NCBI GenBank assembly: GCA_021029095.1
Contig: JAJOHG010000115.1
Location: 22,718 to 86,717 of the forward strand
Reading direction: 5' to 3'
Origin: Phellopilus nigrolimitatus
Lineage: Eukaryota; Basidiomycota; Agaricomycetes; Hymenochaetales; Hymenochaetaceae
DNA: 64,000 nt
Part shown: positions 45,927 to 54,903 of the stretch, one piece after another
Position numbering within the stretch: the stretch's first letter is position 1
Layout: each line of letters begins with the position of its first letter
Notes under the pieces: model-generated
Database searches by the model: none
What the model was told of the DNA's origin: nothing
The model's input: the letters and a program-made list of their open reading frames with translations, nothing else
Program-made: the position numbers and the translations under genes

Positions 45927-48900
45927 CTAATCATCATGCGCGTCAGTCCAGTCCGCCGGGATGTCGACTTGGTCTTCCGCGATATCATCCTGCGTGGTAG
46001 CGAGCTCGTCGAGGTCGCGGTCGGTTCGCTGGACGTGCTGTGTAAGCGGGACCGTGAGCTGGGATCGCGGATGGTATGGGATGACGCGGAATGCCGCGAA
46101 GCGGTTTTTGTACAGTGAGCCGTCCATATCCGCGAGGATGTATGAGCCACCTTTGGTGCGGCGAGCAACGACGAGAGGGCCGAGGTAGCGATGCTTGGTC
46201 TTGCGGTTGAGCTCCTTCTCGACGCGTGTGTTCCGAGCTAAGACGAGGGCGCCGGGCTCGAAGTTGTACTCCTTGATCGAGTGCTCGTATTCGGATCGAA
46301 AGCGGTGTGCAGCTTTGAATCTTGACGCGAGTACGCGATCGTGTGCTGTCGCGAGATCTTCTGAGCGGCGTTGGAGGTCGTTGGCGCGTCTGGCTAGAAG
46401 TTCGATATGCGAGATGGTGCGGTCGAGGGTCGGGGACATATATGTCGCTTCAATAAGGTCGAGGGGAAGCGTGGGCTCCACTCCGTGCATAAGGTAGTAT
46501 GGTGAGTATCCAGATGACGCTTTAATCGTGACTCGATCCGACCAGAAGGCGTATGCCGCGACTGCTGGCCACTTGCTATCGTCGCCTTTGCAGAGCTTCA
46601 TGATGACTTCGCGAATATCACGGTGGGATCGCTCGACGATGCCGTTCGCTTGAGAGTTGTACGGGGATATCGCGATATGGTGTCCGATGTGGCGCGCGAT
46701 CTTCGTGACGGCGGGCTCGAATGCGGACCCGTTGTCCGTGACGACGTCGATAAAGGGACCATGCCGGCAGACGATCTCGTCGAAGAGGAAGTTCTGGATA
46801 GCCTTCGCGCTCTCGTTACGCAGAAGTCGAAACTCGGGCCAGCCGGATAGGGAACAGCGCGCCTGAATGATGTACTGGAATCCGGCCGCTTTGGGCATGT
46901 GCATGATGTCGACATGAATGCGGCGAAACAGACCGGCTGGGGGTGGGATCGAGGGAGGGATGTGTAGGCGTTTCGTTTGACGGACTTGACACTCGTGACA
47001 AGAAGTCAGGAACCACTTGATGTCGCGGTCCATGAATGGCCACCAGAAGCGGTCGTGGATCCTAATCCGCACGGAGAAGAAGCCGCGATGTCCAATATCG
47101 TCATGCGAAGCCTCCATGATGCGGAAGCGCCGCGAAGCATCCGGGACTTGTTGAGGGCGGTTCTTGTGGTTCTTTCGCCAGAAGAGATCCTTGTCGACAA
47201 AGAATTGCGCTGCGGCTCGAACGAAGGCCCGCAGCTTCGATTCGTCGCCCTTCAGATGCGCGGGCGGTTCGCTCGTGGTCAGGAATTTGCGGAATAGTTG
47301 GAGATGCGCATCGCGACGTTGTGCCTTCGAGGATCGCGGTATTGCAGGCGATGCCTTCTCGACCGTAGCGGACGTCGCGAGGAACCCGTACTGCTCGTCG
47401 ATCCAGTCCTCGTACTCTGTGTCGGGTGGGGGGTCCTCCGGTGCTGAAGGCCGTCTTGACACGCCATCCGCGCCTGAGTGCCGTTCCCCTGGGACGTGTA
47501 CGAGCTTGAAGTTGAATAATAAGATGCCCGCGACCCAGCGGTTGATGGTAGCGTTCGGGAGGAGGTCGCGGTTGTTGATCATGCCGCTGATGTACTTCGC
47601 GTCGACCTCTACCACTAGGTATGGGAAACCGATGATGTAGAGTCGCGCTGCGCGGAGAGCTCGAAAGAGGCCAAAGAGCTCGGCCTTCGGTTGGGAGTAG
47701 TTCCGTTCGCGCTCGTTCCAGCAACCTGAGATAAAGCGCGATACGAAGTGTTCTCCCTTTTCTCCGAGCTGGAGGATGATGCAGCCGAAACCGATGTTCG
47801 AAGAGTCGACCGCGAGTATGATGGAACGGGTGCATTGATAGTCGATCGGTTTCAGCGCGGGGCAGTTCATGACGGTTTCCTTGACCCGTTGGAAGCACTC
47901 GATCTGTTCCGGGCCGAAAATGAAGTCGATGTTTTTGTTGAGGAGGACAGTGATCGGTTTCGTGAGTCGCGCGTAGTCCTTGATGAAGATACGAAGCACG
48001 CCGCATGTGCCTAAGAATTGGCGAACCTCTGAGACGTTACGCGGCTCAGGCCAGTCCCGGATACACTGGACACGGGAATCATCTGCGACGCGTCCGTCGT
48101 ATGTGCATGTGTGTCCAACGATGACTCCGGAAGGTGCGCAGAGCGTGATCTTCTTTCCTGATAGGGTCGCGCCGACGTTCTTGAGTCTCTGGAGAATGCG
48201 GTTGACGACGAGGAGGTGTTCGTAGATGAAACGACGGATCCCTGGGTTACCTTCCATTACCTCGTACGTACCGTCTTCGCGCTCGTATCGGGTTTCCGGA
48301 CCTTTCACGGGAATGTCGTCAATGAATGGGACCGTATGTCCAGGGATTTCATCGCGGAGAATGAACGTGACGTCGCCATGCATAGTCTGCTGTGAGTTCG
48401 TCCACCCCATAGGGATCGCTGTGATACGGAAGGTCCCCAGTGGTGTCTGGAACGTAGTGAGATCGCGAGAGTCCTCATGCAGCTTCCGTTGGTCGAATGC
48501 GACGAAGAGGTCGAAGATGGTGTAGCAGGCGCGACCGCCAAAGGACTCCGCTAGTGTGTCGACGCTGGGCGGAACTGCGGGATCGCGGATCGAGACCGCG
48601 TTCAGTGGTTGGAGGTCGTGTACGATTCGAAGGGACGTCCCGTCTTTCTTGACGACGCAAAACCATCTCGATCGGTAAGAGGAGTTCGAGGGCTCATACA
48701 CACCAGAGCTGATTTTGTCCTTGATGATCGCGATGACTTTGTCGAAGATGCCTGGAGGGATGGGAATGACGCGCAGTGCCCACGGGATGTGCTCGATAGT
48801 CGGAATGAGCACCGGTGGGAAGTACTCTTGGTCGAGCGACCCCTTCTCGCTTTCGTCCCAGGCGAACGCAAATTCCTGGATACGGATGAGCTCGAGCGAG

Positions 48901-49547
48901 AGCTTCACCTCGTCTGGCAACAAGAAATCCGTCCCCTCGAGGGCGGATTTGAGGGAATTATACCGTTCTTGGGTGAAGCGCGTTCCGGGGACGAAGTCAG
49001 GAGGATGCAGAGGGATCTCTGGGAGGTCGCGGAGAGGGTCGGGGAACTCGTGGCGGATGATGCGGAATTTTTCGGGGAGGGTCGTCTGTACTGGTTTGAC
49101 GCGGTCCGCGACCTTCTTGTACGCAAGGCTGGTCGCGTGGGTGTCACGGGCGAAGTCTAAGGGTATATCGCGATCGAGAGCGGTGACGGGTTCTTGGGAG
49201 GAGGTAGAGACGGAGGAGATAGAGACGAGATTAGCGTGGAGAGCCGCGGGTATCTGAGTTGGAGGGGAAGTGGGTTTCGTGTATTTTCTGGTTTTCTTCG
49301 GGGTTTTCTGGGATTGCGAGTGTTTATGTTGTTTTGATGGGTTAACTGTGAAAGCGGATGGAGACGGAGCGAAGGGATCGAAAGTAGAAACCGCGATCGA
49401 GTCGTGGTCGCAAAAGACGTAAGCTTGATTGAAGAAAAATGGTGACGCCGCGAAATCGTCGCTGAAGGAATGGAGTGAGCGGGGTATCGGTTTGGGTGGT
49501 GGGCCTCCCCGTCGTGACGGCGGTTCCTCGACCTTCAGGTAAAACCC
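45927..49547 (-). CDS. pol: Gypsy element 1 Pol (RT-RNase H-integrase)
   Basis: The open frame from the frameshift site at 49547 to the stop at 45927 is 1,207 codons with no break. The reverse transcriptase has RIVHDLQPLN, DLFVAFDQ, IPMGWTNSQQ and the catalytic FIDD (about residue 408). RNase H has AVDSSNIGFG, QPKAELFGLF, VEVDAKYISG and HVPGERHSGADGVSRRP. Integrase has an HHCC finger (H..H then CHECQ), catalytic Asp in HVDIMHMP, Asp in VTDNGSAF and Glu in NSQANGIVERSH, then a GPF/Y-type module (RYLGPLVVARRTKGGSYILA) and an acidic tail. The segment before the RT (SLAYKKVADRVKPVQTTLPE) is typical of basidiomycete Gypsy pol. It has no in-frame ATG near its 5' end and would be made by -1 frameshifting from gag-protease. 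It is about three quarters identical by eye to element 2 Pol, so the elements belong to different subfamilies. Confidence 0.95.
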   Translation of the reverse strand, partial: GFYLKVEEPPSRRGGPPPKPIPRSLHSFSDDFAASPFFFNQAYVFCDHDSIAVSTFDPFAPSPSAFTVNPSKQHKHSQSQKTPKKTRKYTKPTSPPTQIPAALHANLVSISSVSTSSQEPVTALDRDIPLDFARDTHATSLAYKKVADRVKPVQTTLPEKFRIIRHEFPDPLRDLPEIPLHPPDFVPGTRFTQERYNSLKSALEGTDFLLPDEVKLSLELIRIQEFAFAWDESEKGSLDQEYFPPVLIPTIEHIPWALRVIPIPPGIFDKVIAIIKDKISSGVYEPSNSSYRSRWFCVVKKDGTSLRIVHDLQPLNAVSIRDPAVPPSVDTLAESFGGRACYTIFDLFVAFDQRKLHEDSRDLTTFQTPLGTFRITAIPMGWTNSQQTMHGDVTFILRDEIPGHTVPFIDDIPVKGPETRYEREDGTYEVMEGNPGIRRFIYEHLLVVNRILQRLKNVGATLSGKKITLCAPSGVIVGHTCTYDGRVADDSRVQCIRDWPEPRNVSEVRQFLGTCGVLRIFIKDYARLTKPITVLLNKNIDFIFGPEQIECFQRVKETVMNCPALKPIDYQCTRSIILAVDSSNIGFGCIILQLGEKGEHFVSRFISGCWNERERNYSQPKAELFGLFRALRAARLYIIGFPYLVVEVDAKYISGMINNRDLLPNATINRWVAGILLFNFKLVHVPGERHSGADGVSRRPSAPEDPPPDTEYEDWIDEQYGFLATSATVEKASPAIPRSSKAQRRDAHLQLFRKFLTTSEPPAHLKGDESKLRAFVRAAAQFFVDKDLFWRKNHKNRPQQVPDASRRFRIMEASHDDIGHRGFFSVRIRIHDRFWWPFMDRDIKWFLTSCHECQVRQTKRLHIPPSIPPPAGLFRRIHVDIMHMPKAAGFQYIIQARCSLSGWPEFRLLRNESAKAIQNFLFDEIVCRHGPFIDVVTDNGSAFEPAVTKIARHIGHHIAISPYNSQANGIVERSHRDIREVIMKLCKGDDSKWPAVAAYAFWSDRVTIKASSGYSPYYLMHGVEPTLPLDLIEATYMSPTLDRTISHIELLARRANDLQRRSEDLATAHDRVLASRFKAAHRFRSEYEHSIKEYNFEPGALVLARNTRVEKELNRKTKHRYLGPLVVARRTKGGSYILADMDGSLYKNRFAAFRVIPYHPRSQLTVPLTQHVQRTDRDLDELATTQDDIAEDQVDIPADWTDAHDD

Positions 49548-49839
49548 GAGGTGAAGCTGGCGAAGGCGCCGTTCGCGTTGGAGCGAGTCGTGGTGGGGAT
49601 CGCGAAGCGCTCGAACGTCTCTGGGTCCGTGATCGTAAGGATTTGGCGACCGTCAGAGTCGAAGTTCGTTTGACAACATGTGTGCGCATAGAACGGAATC
49701 CCTAGTAGAACCTCGAATGGGGCCTGTTCGACTACGTGCGCGTTCATCGCGATGGTGAGGTCGCCGATCTTGATTTCGAGGCCTGAGATAAGTCCGAGCG
49801 AGGTGACGACGGTGCTGTCGGCCGTGGTTACGCGAATAC
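49535..49839 (-). pseudogene. Gag-protease, C-terminal part after insertion
   Basis: This is the distal part of the retroviral-type aspartic protease and the end of the Gag-Pro frame, cut off by the DNA insertion at 49840. It contains GLEIKIGDLTIAMNAHVVEQ and the family motif VLLGIPFY (the hydrophobic-hydrophobic-Gly flap-distal block), and ends at the TGA at 49535-49537 just after the frameshift heptamer. Counting from the gag ATG at 57545 to 54904 and then from 49832 to 49535 gives 2,940 nt, a multiple of three. The insertion plus one target copy is therefore the only lesion in this frame. Confidence 0.88.
49541..49547 (-). promoter_or_regulatory. Putative -1 ribosomal frameshift site
   Basis: On the minus strand the protease frame reads G-GGT-TTT-ACC-TGA, a GGGTTTT heptamer of the X-XXY-YYZ class, followed at once by the protease stop. 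Slipping back one base reads GGG-TTT-TAC-CTG and enters the pol frame, which is open for 1,207 codons. A GC-rich stretch follows that could form a stimulatory structure; I did not fold it. Confidence 0.7.
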
Positions 49840-50929
49840 CACTACTAATTACTCTAATTATATATAAAACACACACATATTGCCTGTAAATACTGTTGTC
49901 TTGAATGGTATGCTATTTAACAAAAACGTCTAGCATCGTTTAAAAATCTATATAGCAAATTATCAAAAATGTATAGGCAGTTCTAGTAGTAGGACTGAAT
50001 TGGGATTTTGATGACAGCCTACGCATTTTGTACAATGCTCTAGTGTTTTTCACAAAAACTAACTGAAAATGTTTAATGAGCTACAGGAAATCTTAAAACT
50101 CGGATACATATTATCGGAGCTGCATATGCTCTTGTATATACTGGGCTATTCAAATAATCAAATAGAAAGCATAATTGTTAAAAAGCAACAGAGCTGTATC
50201 AAGAATATCCTAATGTCATTTTCATAAAGACCAGGTCACTTATTATAATTGCACCAGTACCAAACAGTACAGTATTACGTCACATGCACATCCCGGGTTA
50301 CCTACCTGGGCCCCCAGGCTGGCCAGCTATGCCGGTGCAAGGCTTCCCGGCATGTCCGGCAGACCCTGGGCTTATCCTAAAATGGTCAGGGATTGCTGTG
50401 CGGGCAGCAGAATGATTACAAATACTTTAAGGGTGCGTAAGATTATTTTTAAACCCCTCGCTTACGCATAAAAGTCTATTGAGCGGGCCGCGCATATTGC
50501 ACCGCTTTCCCGCCTCGCCGCTCACTGTCGCCCGCCCTCCCGCCCGCTGTCGCTGTTGTCGGGCTTTTTTTTTTTGCTTTTTTTTTGTTACAGAAAATAT
50601 TTATTGTTTCTATTATAGAAGCTAGCGTAATTATTTAAAAGGGAAAATAGTGTGTGCATAAAACGAATTGGGGGAAAAGAGAAGAAAGAAAATGTATTAG
50701 AAAAAGGCCGAGCGCGATACACGACCGACGCGCTCGCCGTAAGAAGGCGCGGACGAGCGAAACACGAAACGAGGCGGCGGCGTCTGTGCACGCGACACGC
50801 GACGCGGAGAGGGGGCAGTGGCGTCTGGGGACGCAATAAACCCTGTTCGCGCGTGTGCACAATCAGTGGTACTTGCGGTGCATGCAGAATGCTCTTGCGC
50901 GGGTAGCGAGGCGAGCGCGGCAGACGAAG

Positions 50930-51650
50930 CGTCTTCGGTTGATGGAACGAGACAGAGTGGCGGACATTGCGAGCGCGAAGGGCACTGAATGACAAGACGA
51001 AGCCAATGCGATCTCGCCTCGCCTCGACGCACCGCAGACGAAGCGTCTTCGGGTGATGGAATGAGACAGAGAAGTGGATGTCGGAGCACGAAGGATGTCG
51101 CACGACAAGAGGAGGGCCGCGCGATCGTCGAAGCAAGAGAAGGGCCGCGCGAATATCGAAGCGAGGCGAGCTCGGCAGACGAAGTGGATCCGGTCGGTGG
51201 AACGAGACAGAGTAGCGAACCTTGCGAGCACGATGGATGCGGGTCGTTCGTGCGGTCCAGAATAGCGGACCCTGCAAGCGCGATGGGCGCGCGCGTTTGT
51301 GTGGTCCAGAGTAGCGAGCGCGATGGGCGCGCGCTTCCAGGTGGTCCAGGGTAGCGAACCTTGCGAGTGCGGTGGGACGCCAGCCGTCGCATGCATGAGA
51401 ATGGGGCCCAGTTGTCGCACGCACGCGAGACCCAGCCATCGCACACAGTCGCACGCGCGCAAGACCCGGCCGTCGCACGCGCGCAAGACGGTCCAGCTGG
51501 CGCACGCGCGCGAGACGGTCCAGCTGGCACACGCGCGCGAGACCCAGCCGTTGCACGCACGCGAGGCGGCCCAGCCGTTGCACGCATGCGAATGGGGGCC
51601 GCGTGGTGCGCGCGCGGCCCGCGCGCGACACGCCTGCGCAAAAAACAGCG
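50930..51650. repeat. GC-rich degenerate tandem repeats
   Basis: Within the inserted element there are units of about 27 bp (GCGCGAGACGGTCCAGCTGG core) between 51420 and 51600, and longer, more diverged units containing AGACGAAGCGTCTTC and GGAACGAGACAGAG between 50930 and 51240. Open frames of 300 codons and more in several frames here are explained by high GC content and repetition. Confidence 0.7.
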
Positions 51651-54264
51651 GAGAGGGAGAGAGGGCGGGGGAAGAAGGGGGCGAGAGTGTGGAGTCAGGC
51701 TGCACGAACCGAGGAAGCTGCTGTACCTGGTTCTGGAAAGGGTAGTTATACATGGGCGGGGCCATCGCGCATGCAGATACAGGGTTGCTTACTCGTGAGA
51801 GGTCGGGACCCTGGGCCCGCACAGGGACATCAGTGTTGACGCGGGGGATGCGACGGCGACGTGGGTCGTCGACGTGGCACGCTTCGGACTCGATCCAGTC
51901 CCGAAAAGCAAGTGAAAAGTACTAAAAAGTAGTTGTAATGAGATTAGACACCAAAACAAAGTCTTTTTGAGCACTTACCTATTGCTCGACGTCCTCTGCG
52001 ATGTCGAGGACGTTGTGGACGACGACGGAGAGTGAAGTCAAACGACGTCCTCATAGGGCACGCGCGGCTCGGCAATCTCCGCTCATGCATTCAAGCAGCT
52101 CCCGAGCGACAGTTTTTGATTTATTTAATTTGTAGTTTTCGCCCGATCACTCTGAAACTTGGTATATAGGTACATGGTGTGTGTGGGTACTGCCTAGAAA
52201 ATAATTGCCTTCCCGATCACTGTAGATGTTGCGCCATAAAAGAAACGAGTACCGTAAAACCGAAGTTTTTGGACAAAAACTCGAAAAATATTGTAGAGAA
52301 AGATCGGGTAGATAGAATCTTTTCATTTTTTCAATAACTGCTCTATCATAATAGTATAAAGGTCCTATGGAGTCCGATTTTTGTTGTGGGAGTTGAAAAT
52401 GTGTGATCTGAGTTTCGGTGCTCGAGAACGAGCAACTGCTACTGCAAATCACTCATCTAACCTACTCATCCTTGAGTCTTTTGCTACCTCTTCAACTTTC
52501 TTCCTTTAAAACTCAAATCTAATACCTGGGGTGCTTTTAATACATAGTATTCATGCTAGTCTGAAATTTTTGAATTTATCTGAGCTCAATGACAATATTA
52601 AATCAGCATATATATACAAATTTACTTATGACCTGATCCCCGGGACTGTTTCTTGCATAGATCTGTCTGTAGGGCACCTGAGACTCTAAAACTTTGTACA
52701 ATACTTAATATATAATGGATTATACTATATACAAAGTCTTGCACTACTTTAAGGAGAAATAAAGTCTGCAGAGTGAAGAAAAGCATGAACTAGGAAACAC
52801 ACATAAAGCACTTTTGCAGCAGCTGAGGGAGTGTCCCCACAGACAAAAACTCAAGAAGTGAGTGTATCTAATATGGGCCTTGGCTCTGTTGGCATTCCGG
52901 GTGCCCATCTGTCCTCCAGAGTGCACAGAATACCCAAAATATGGAGAAATGTCGAGTTTGAACTACTATTTTGCAATTATCTCTAAATAACATGCTCTAA
53001 AATGCTTGAAACTTTGTAGGATGATTGATTAATATATATAACTATTTTTCATCATTTTTATTTTGAGGTAAAAAGGCCAGTTGGTGTGATTCTGAGTGTA
53101 TTTTCTTATTTCTTTCTGTGCCACAGTTTCGGCATGCGTTCGGCAAGCCAAATTTGGAGCGCAAATCTGTCCTATTTTGGCAAGACAGATGACGCGTCAT
53201 CAGTTTTTTTTTTTCACATCATCGTTGACGACGACGTCGCCACCCCTGCTCTCACCTCCACGACACAGCCGCCGTGCAACAAGACCCCGCACGTCCTGCA
53301 ACTGACGACACCCCAAGCCACGCCGTGGACTCGACAACGACGACAACACGGATGCGCGGGCACGCGCTCGTGCTCGACGGCACGCGTGTGTACTCGACGA
53401 CGACAAAGCGCTGCGCGTGCTTGTGCACTCGCTCACATCCCCGTTCGTCCGCGACGCCTTCAAGAGGCTCGCGTGTGCCAGCTGCTGCCACCGACCGCGG
53501 TGATGCAGAGAAGATCTGGCATCACACGTTCTACAACGACCCGCCCGCTCGCTACCCTTTGTGCGGCCTCTGGCGATCCCCCGACTCTGTCGTCTCGTCT
53601 ACGCTGTGCGGGAAGGCCGACTAATCCCGCTGGCAGACACTGCCCGCCCGCGCACATCCAGCTGCAGGCGCAGTTGCAAATGCCGTGCACGACGCGCGCG
53701 TCGTCCATGCGCCTCATCCGCCCGTGCGCCACGGCGTGCTGCTCAACCCGAAGGCGAACAGATGGAAACTGGTGCTCGACGCGCCCCGCGCACGCTGCGA
53801 GGTCACGAGCGGAGGGGTGCTGGTGGGGTTGTGGATAGGGTGGTACATCGCACACGCGTGCTCGAGCGCGTGTGTGCGACGTGGAGCGCGTCGCGGCGGC
53901 GGGTACTCTGCGCGAGACGGTTGCGCACCGTCCCACGGAGCGCCGCACGGACGCGGCGCGCGGCGTCGTCGAGGTCTCGTGGCGATCCTCACGCTCTCGG
54001 TGCGCGCGTGTTCTTCGAGGTATAGCTAATAATAATACTTAATTTTTCGTACATAATACAAAAAATGTAAGTGAAAATGTGATGAACAAAAAAAAGGCAA
54101 TGCAGTGTTGGGCTGATTAGTAAGAAGGCGGGAGTCGGGTGGCAGTGAGCACAGAAGCCGAGGGCGGAGTGCACATCAACGGCACATTATATAACAATAA
54201 TGACAAATTCTACCCAAAACAGGAGGGGTTCCGGCCCATTCCTAGAGTATATAATTACATTATT

Positions 54265-54670
54265 TAGAAACAGCTCAGACAAGTTGTACAAATTAGTGTA
54301 TGATTTTGAAAAAAGGTATACACTACTTTGAATATAACCTGAGCCGGTTCTACAAAACCAAGCTATTATTTGAAAACAGCCCAGACATGTTGTACAAATC
54401 AGAGCATTTGATTGAAAACAAATCTGTATGATTTTGACAAAAGGTATATACTGTTTTGAATATAGCCTGAGTCGATTCTAGAAGGTCATGCTATTATTTG
54501 AAAACAGACCTGTATGATTTTGAAAACAGGTATATACTGTTTTGAATATAGTCTGAGCCAGTTCTACAAGATCATACCATTGTTTGAAAACAAATCTGTA
54601 TGATTTTGATAAAAGGTATATACTATTCTGAATATAGCCTGAGCCAGTTCTAAAAGACCATGCTAAGTTT
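54265..54670. repeat. 86-bp tandem repeat array
   Basis: TATGATTTTGA recurs at 54299, 54427, 54513 and 54599. The last two intervals are exactly 86 bp; the first is 128 bp and contains an extra half unit with CAGACATGTTGTACAAAT. The units contain GGTATATACTGTTTTGAATA and TGAGCC-GTTCTA blocks. The array lies 230 bp from the right end of the inserted element. Confidence 0.85.
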
Positions 54671-54903
54671 ATAAACAAAGCTACACCATTATTAAAATCT
54701 ACAATGCACTCACAATATATGCATGCAAATTTCTAGAACTCGCACTATGCAAGTTTCAAAAAAGAACACACCATTTATAAAAACTCGTCTTTGAATTGTG
54801 TTAAACTACGCTAGATATGTTATACAAAAAGTACAGGAATAAAGACAACAGTATCTACACACCAAATGCCTAGGAATTCTTGTAATTATAGTAATCACTG
54901 CCC

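Larger units (their letters stand above)
49840..54903. mobile_element. Non-autonomous TIR DNA element in protease
   Basis: A 5,064-bp insertion is flanked by the 7-bp direct repeat CGAATAC (49833-49839 and 54904-54910). Its ends are imperfect inverted repeats of about 62 bp: both read ATTACTNTAATTA from position 9 and share TACTGTTGTCTT near position 51-62, but the outermost 8 bases differ (CACTACTA and GGGCAGTG). I find no transposase. The inside is a mosaic of AT-rich DNA, very GC-rich degenerate tandem repeats (50930-51650), a second GC-rich block (53220-54020) and an 86-bp tandem array. The 7-8-bp duplication fits hAT- or KDZ-like elements among others; I do not assign a superfamily. Confidence 0.8.

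Noticed and set aside
49840..49851. Left end of the insert begins CACTA, suggesting a CACTA/EnSpm transposon
   Set aside because: The right end does not finish in TAGTG and the flanking duplication is 7 bp rather than the 2-3 bp of that superfamily.
50588..51822. Several minus-strand open frames of 300-350 codons
   Set aside because: They overlap in different frames over GC-rich degenerate tandem repeats; the translations are repetitive Arg/Ala/Cys-rich strings without a domain.
53086..53838. A 250-codon plus-strand frame inside the inserted element
   Set aside because: High GC opens several frames here at once, none with a transposase motif. Kept only as a finding on captured sequence.
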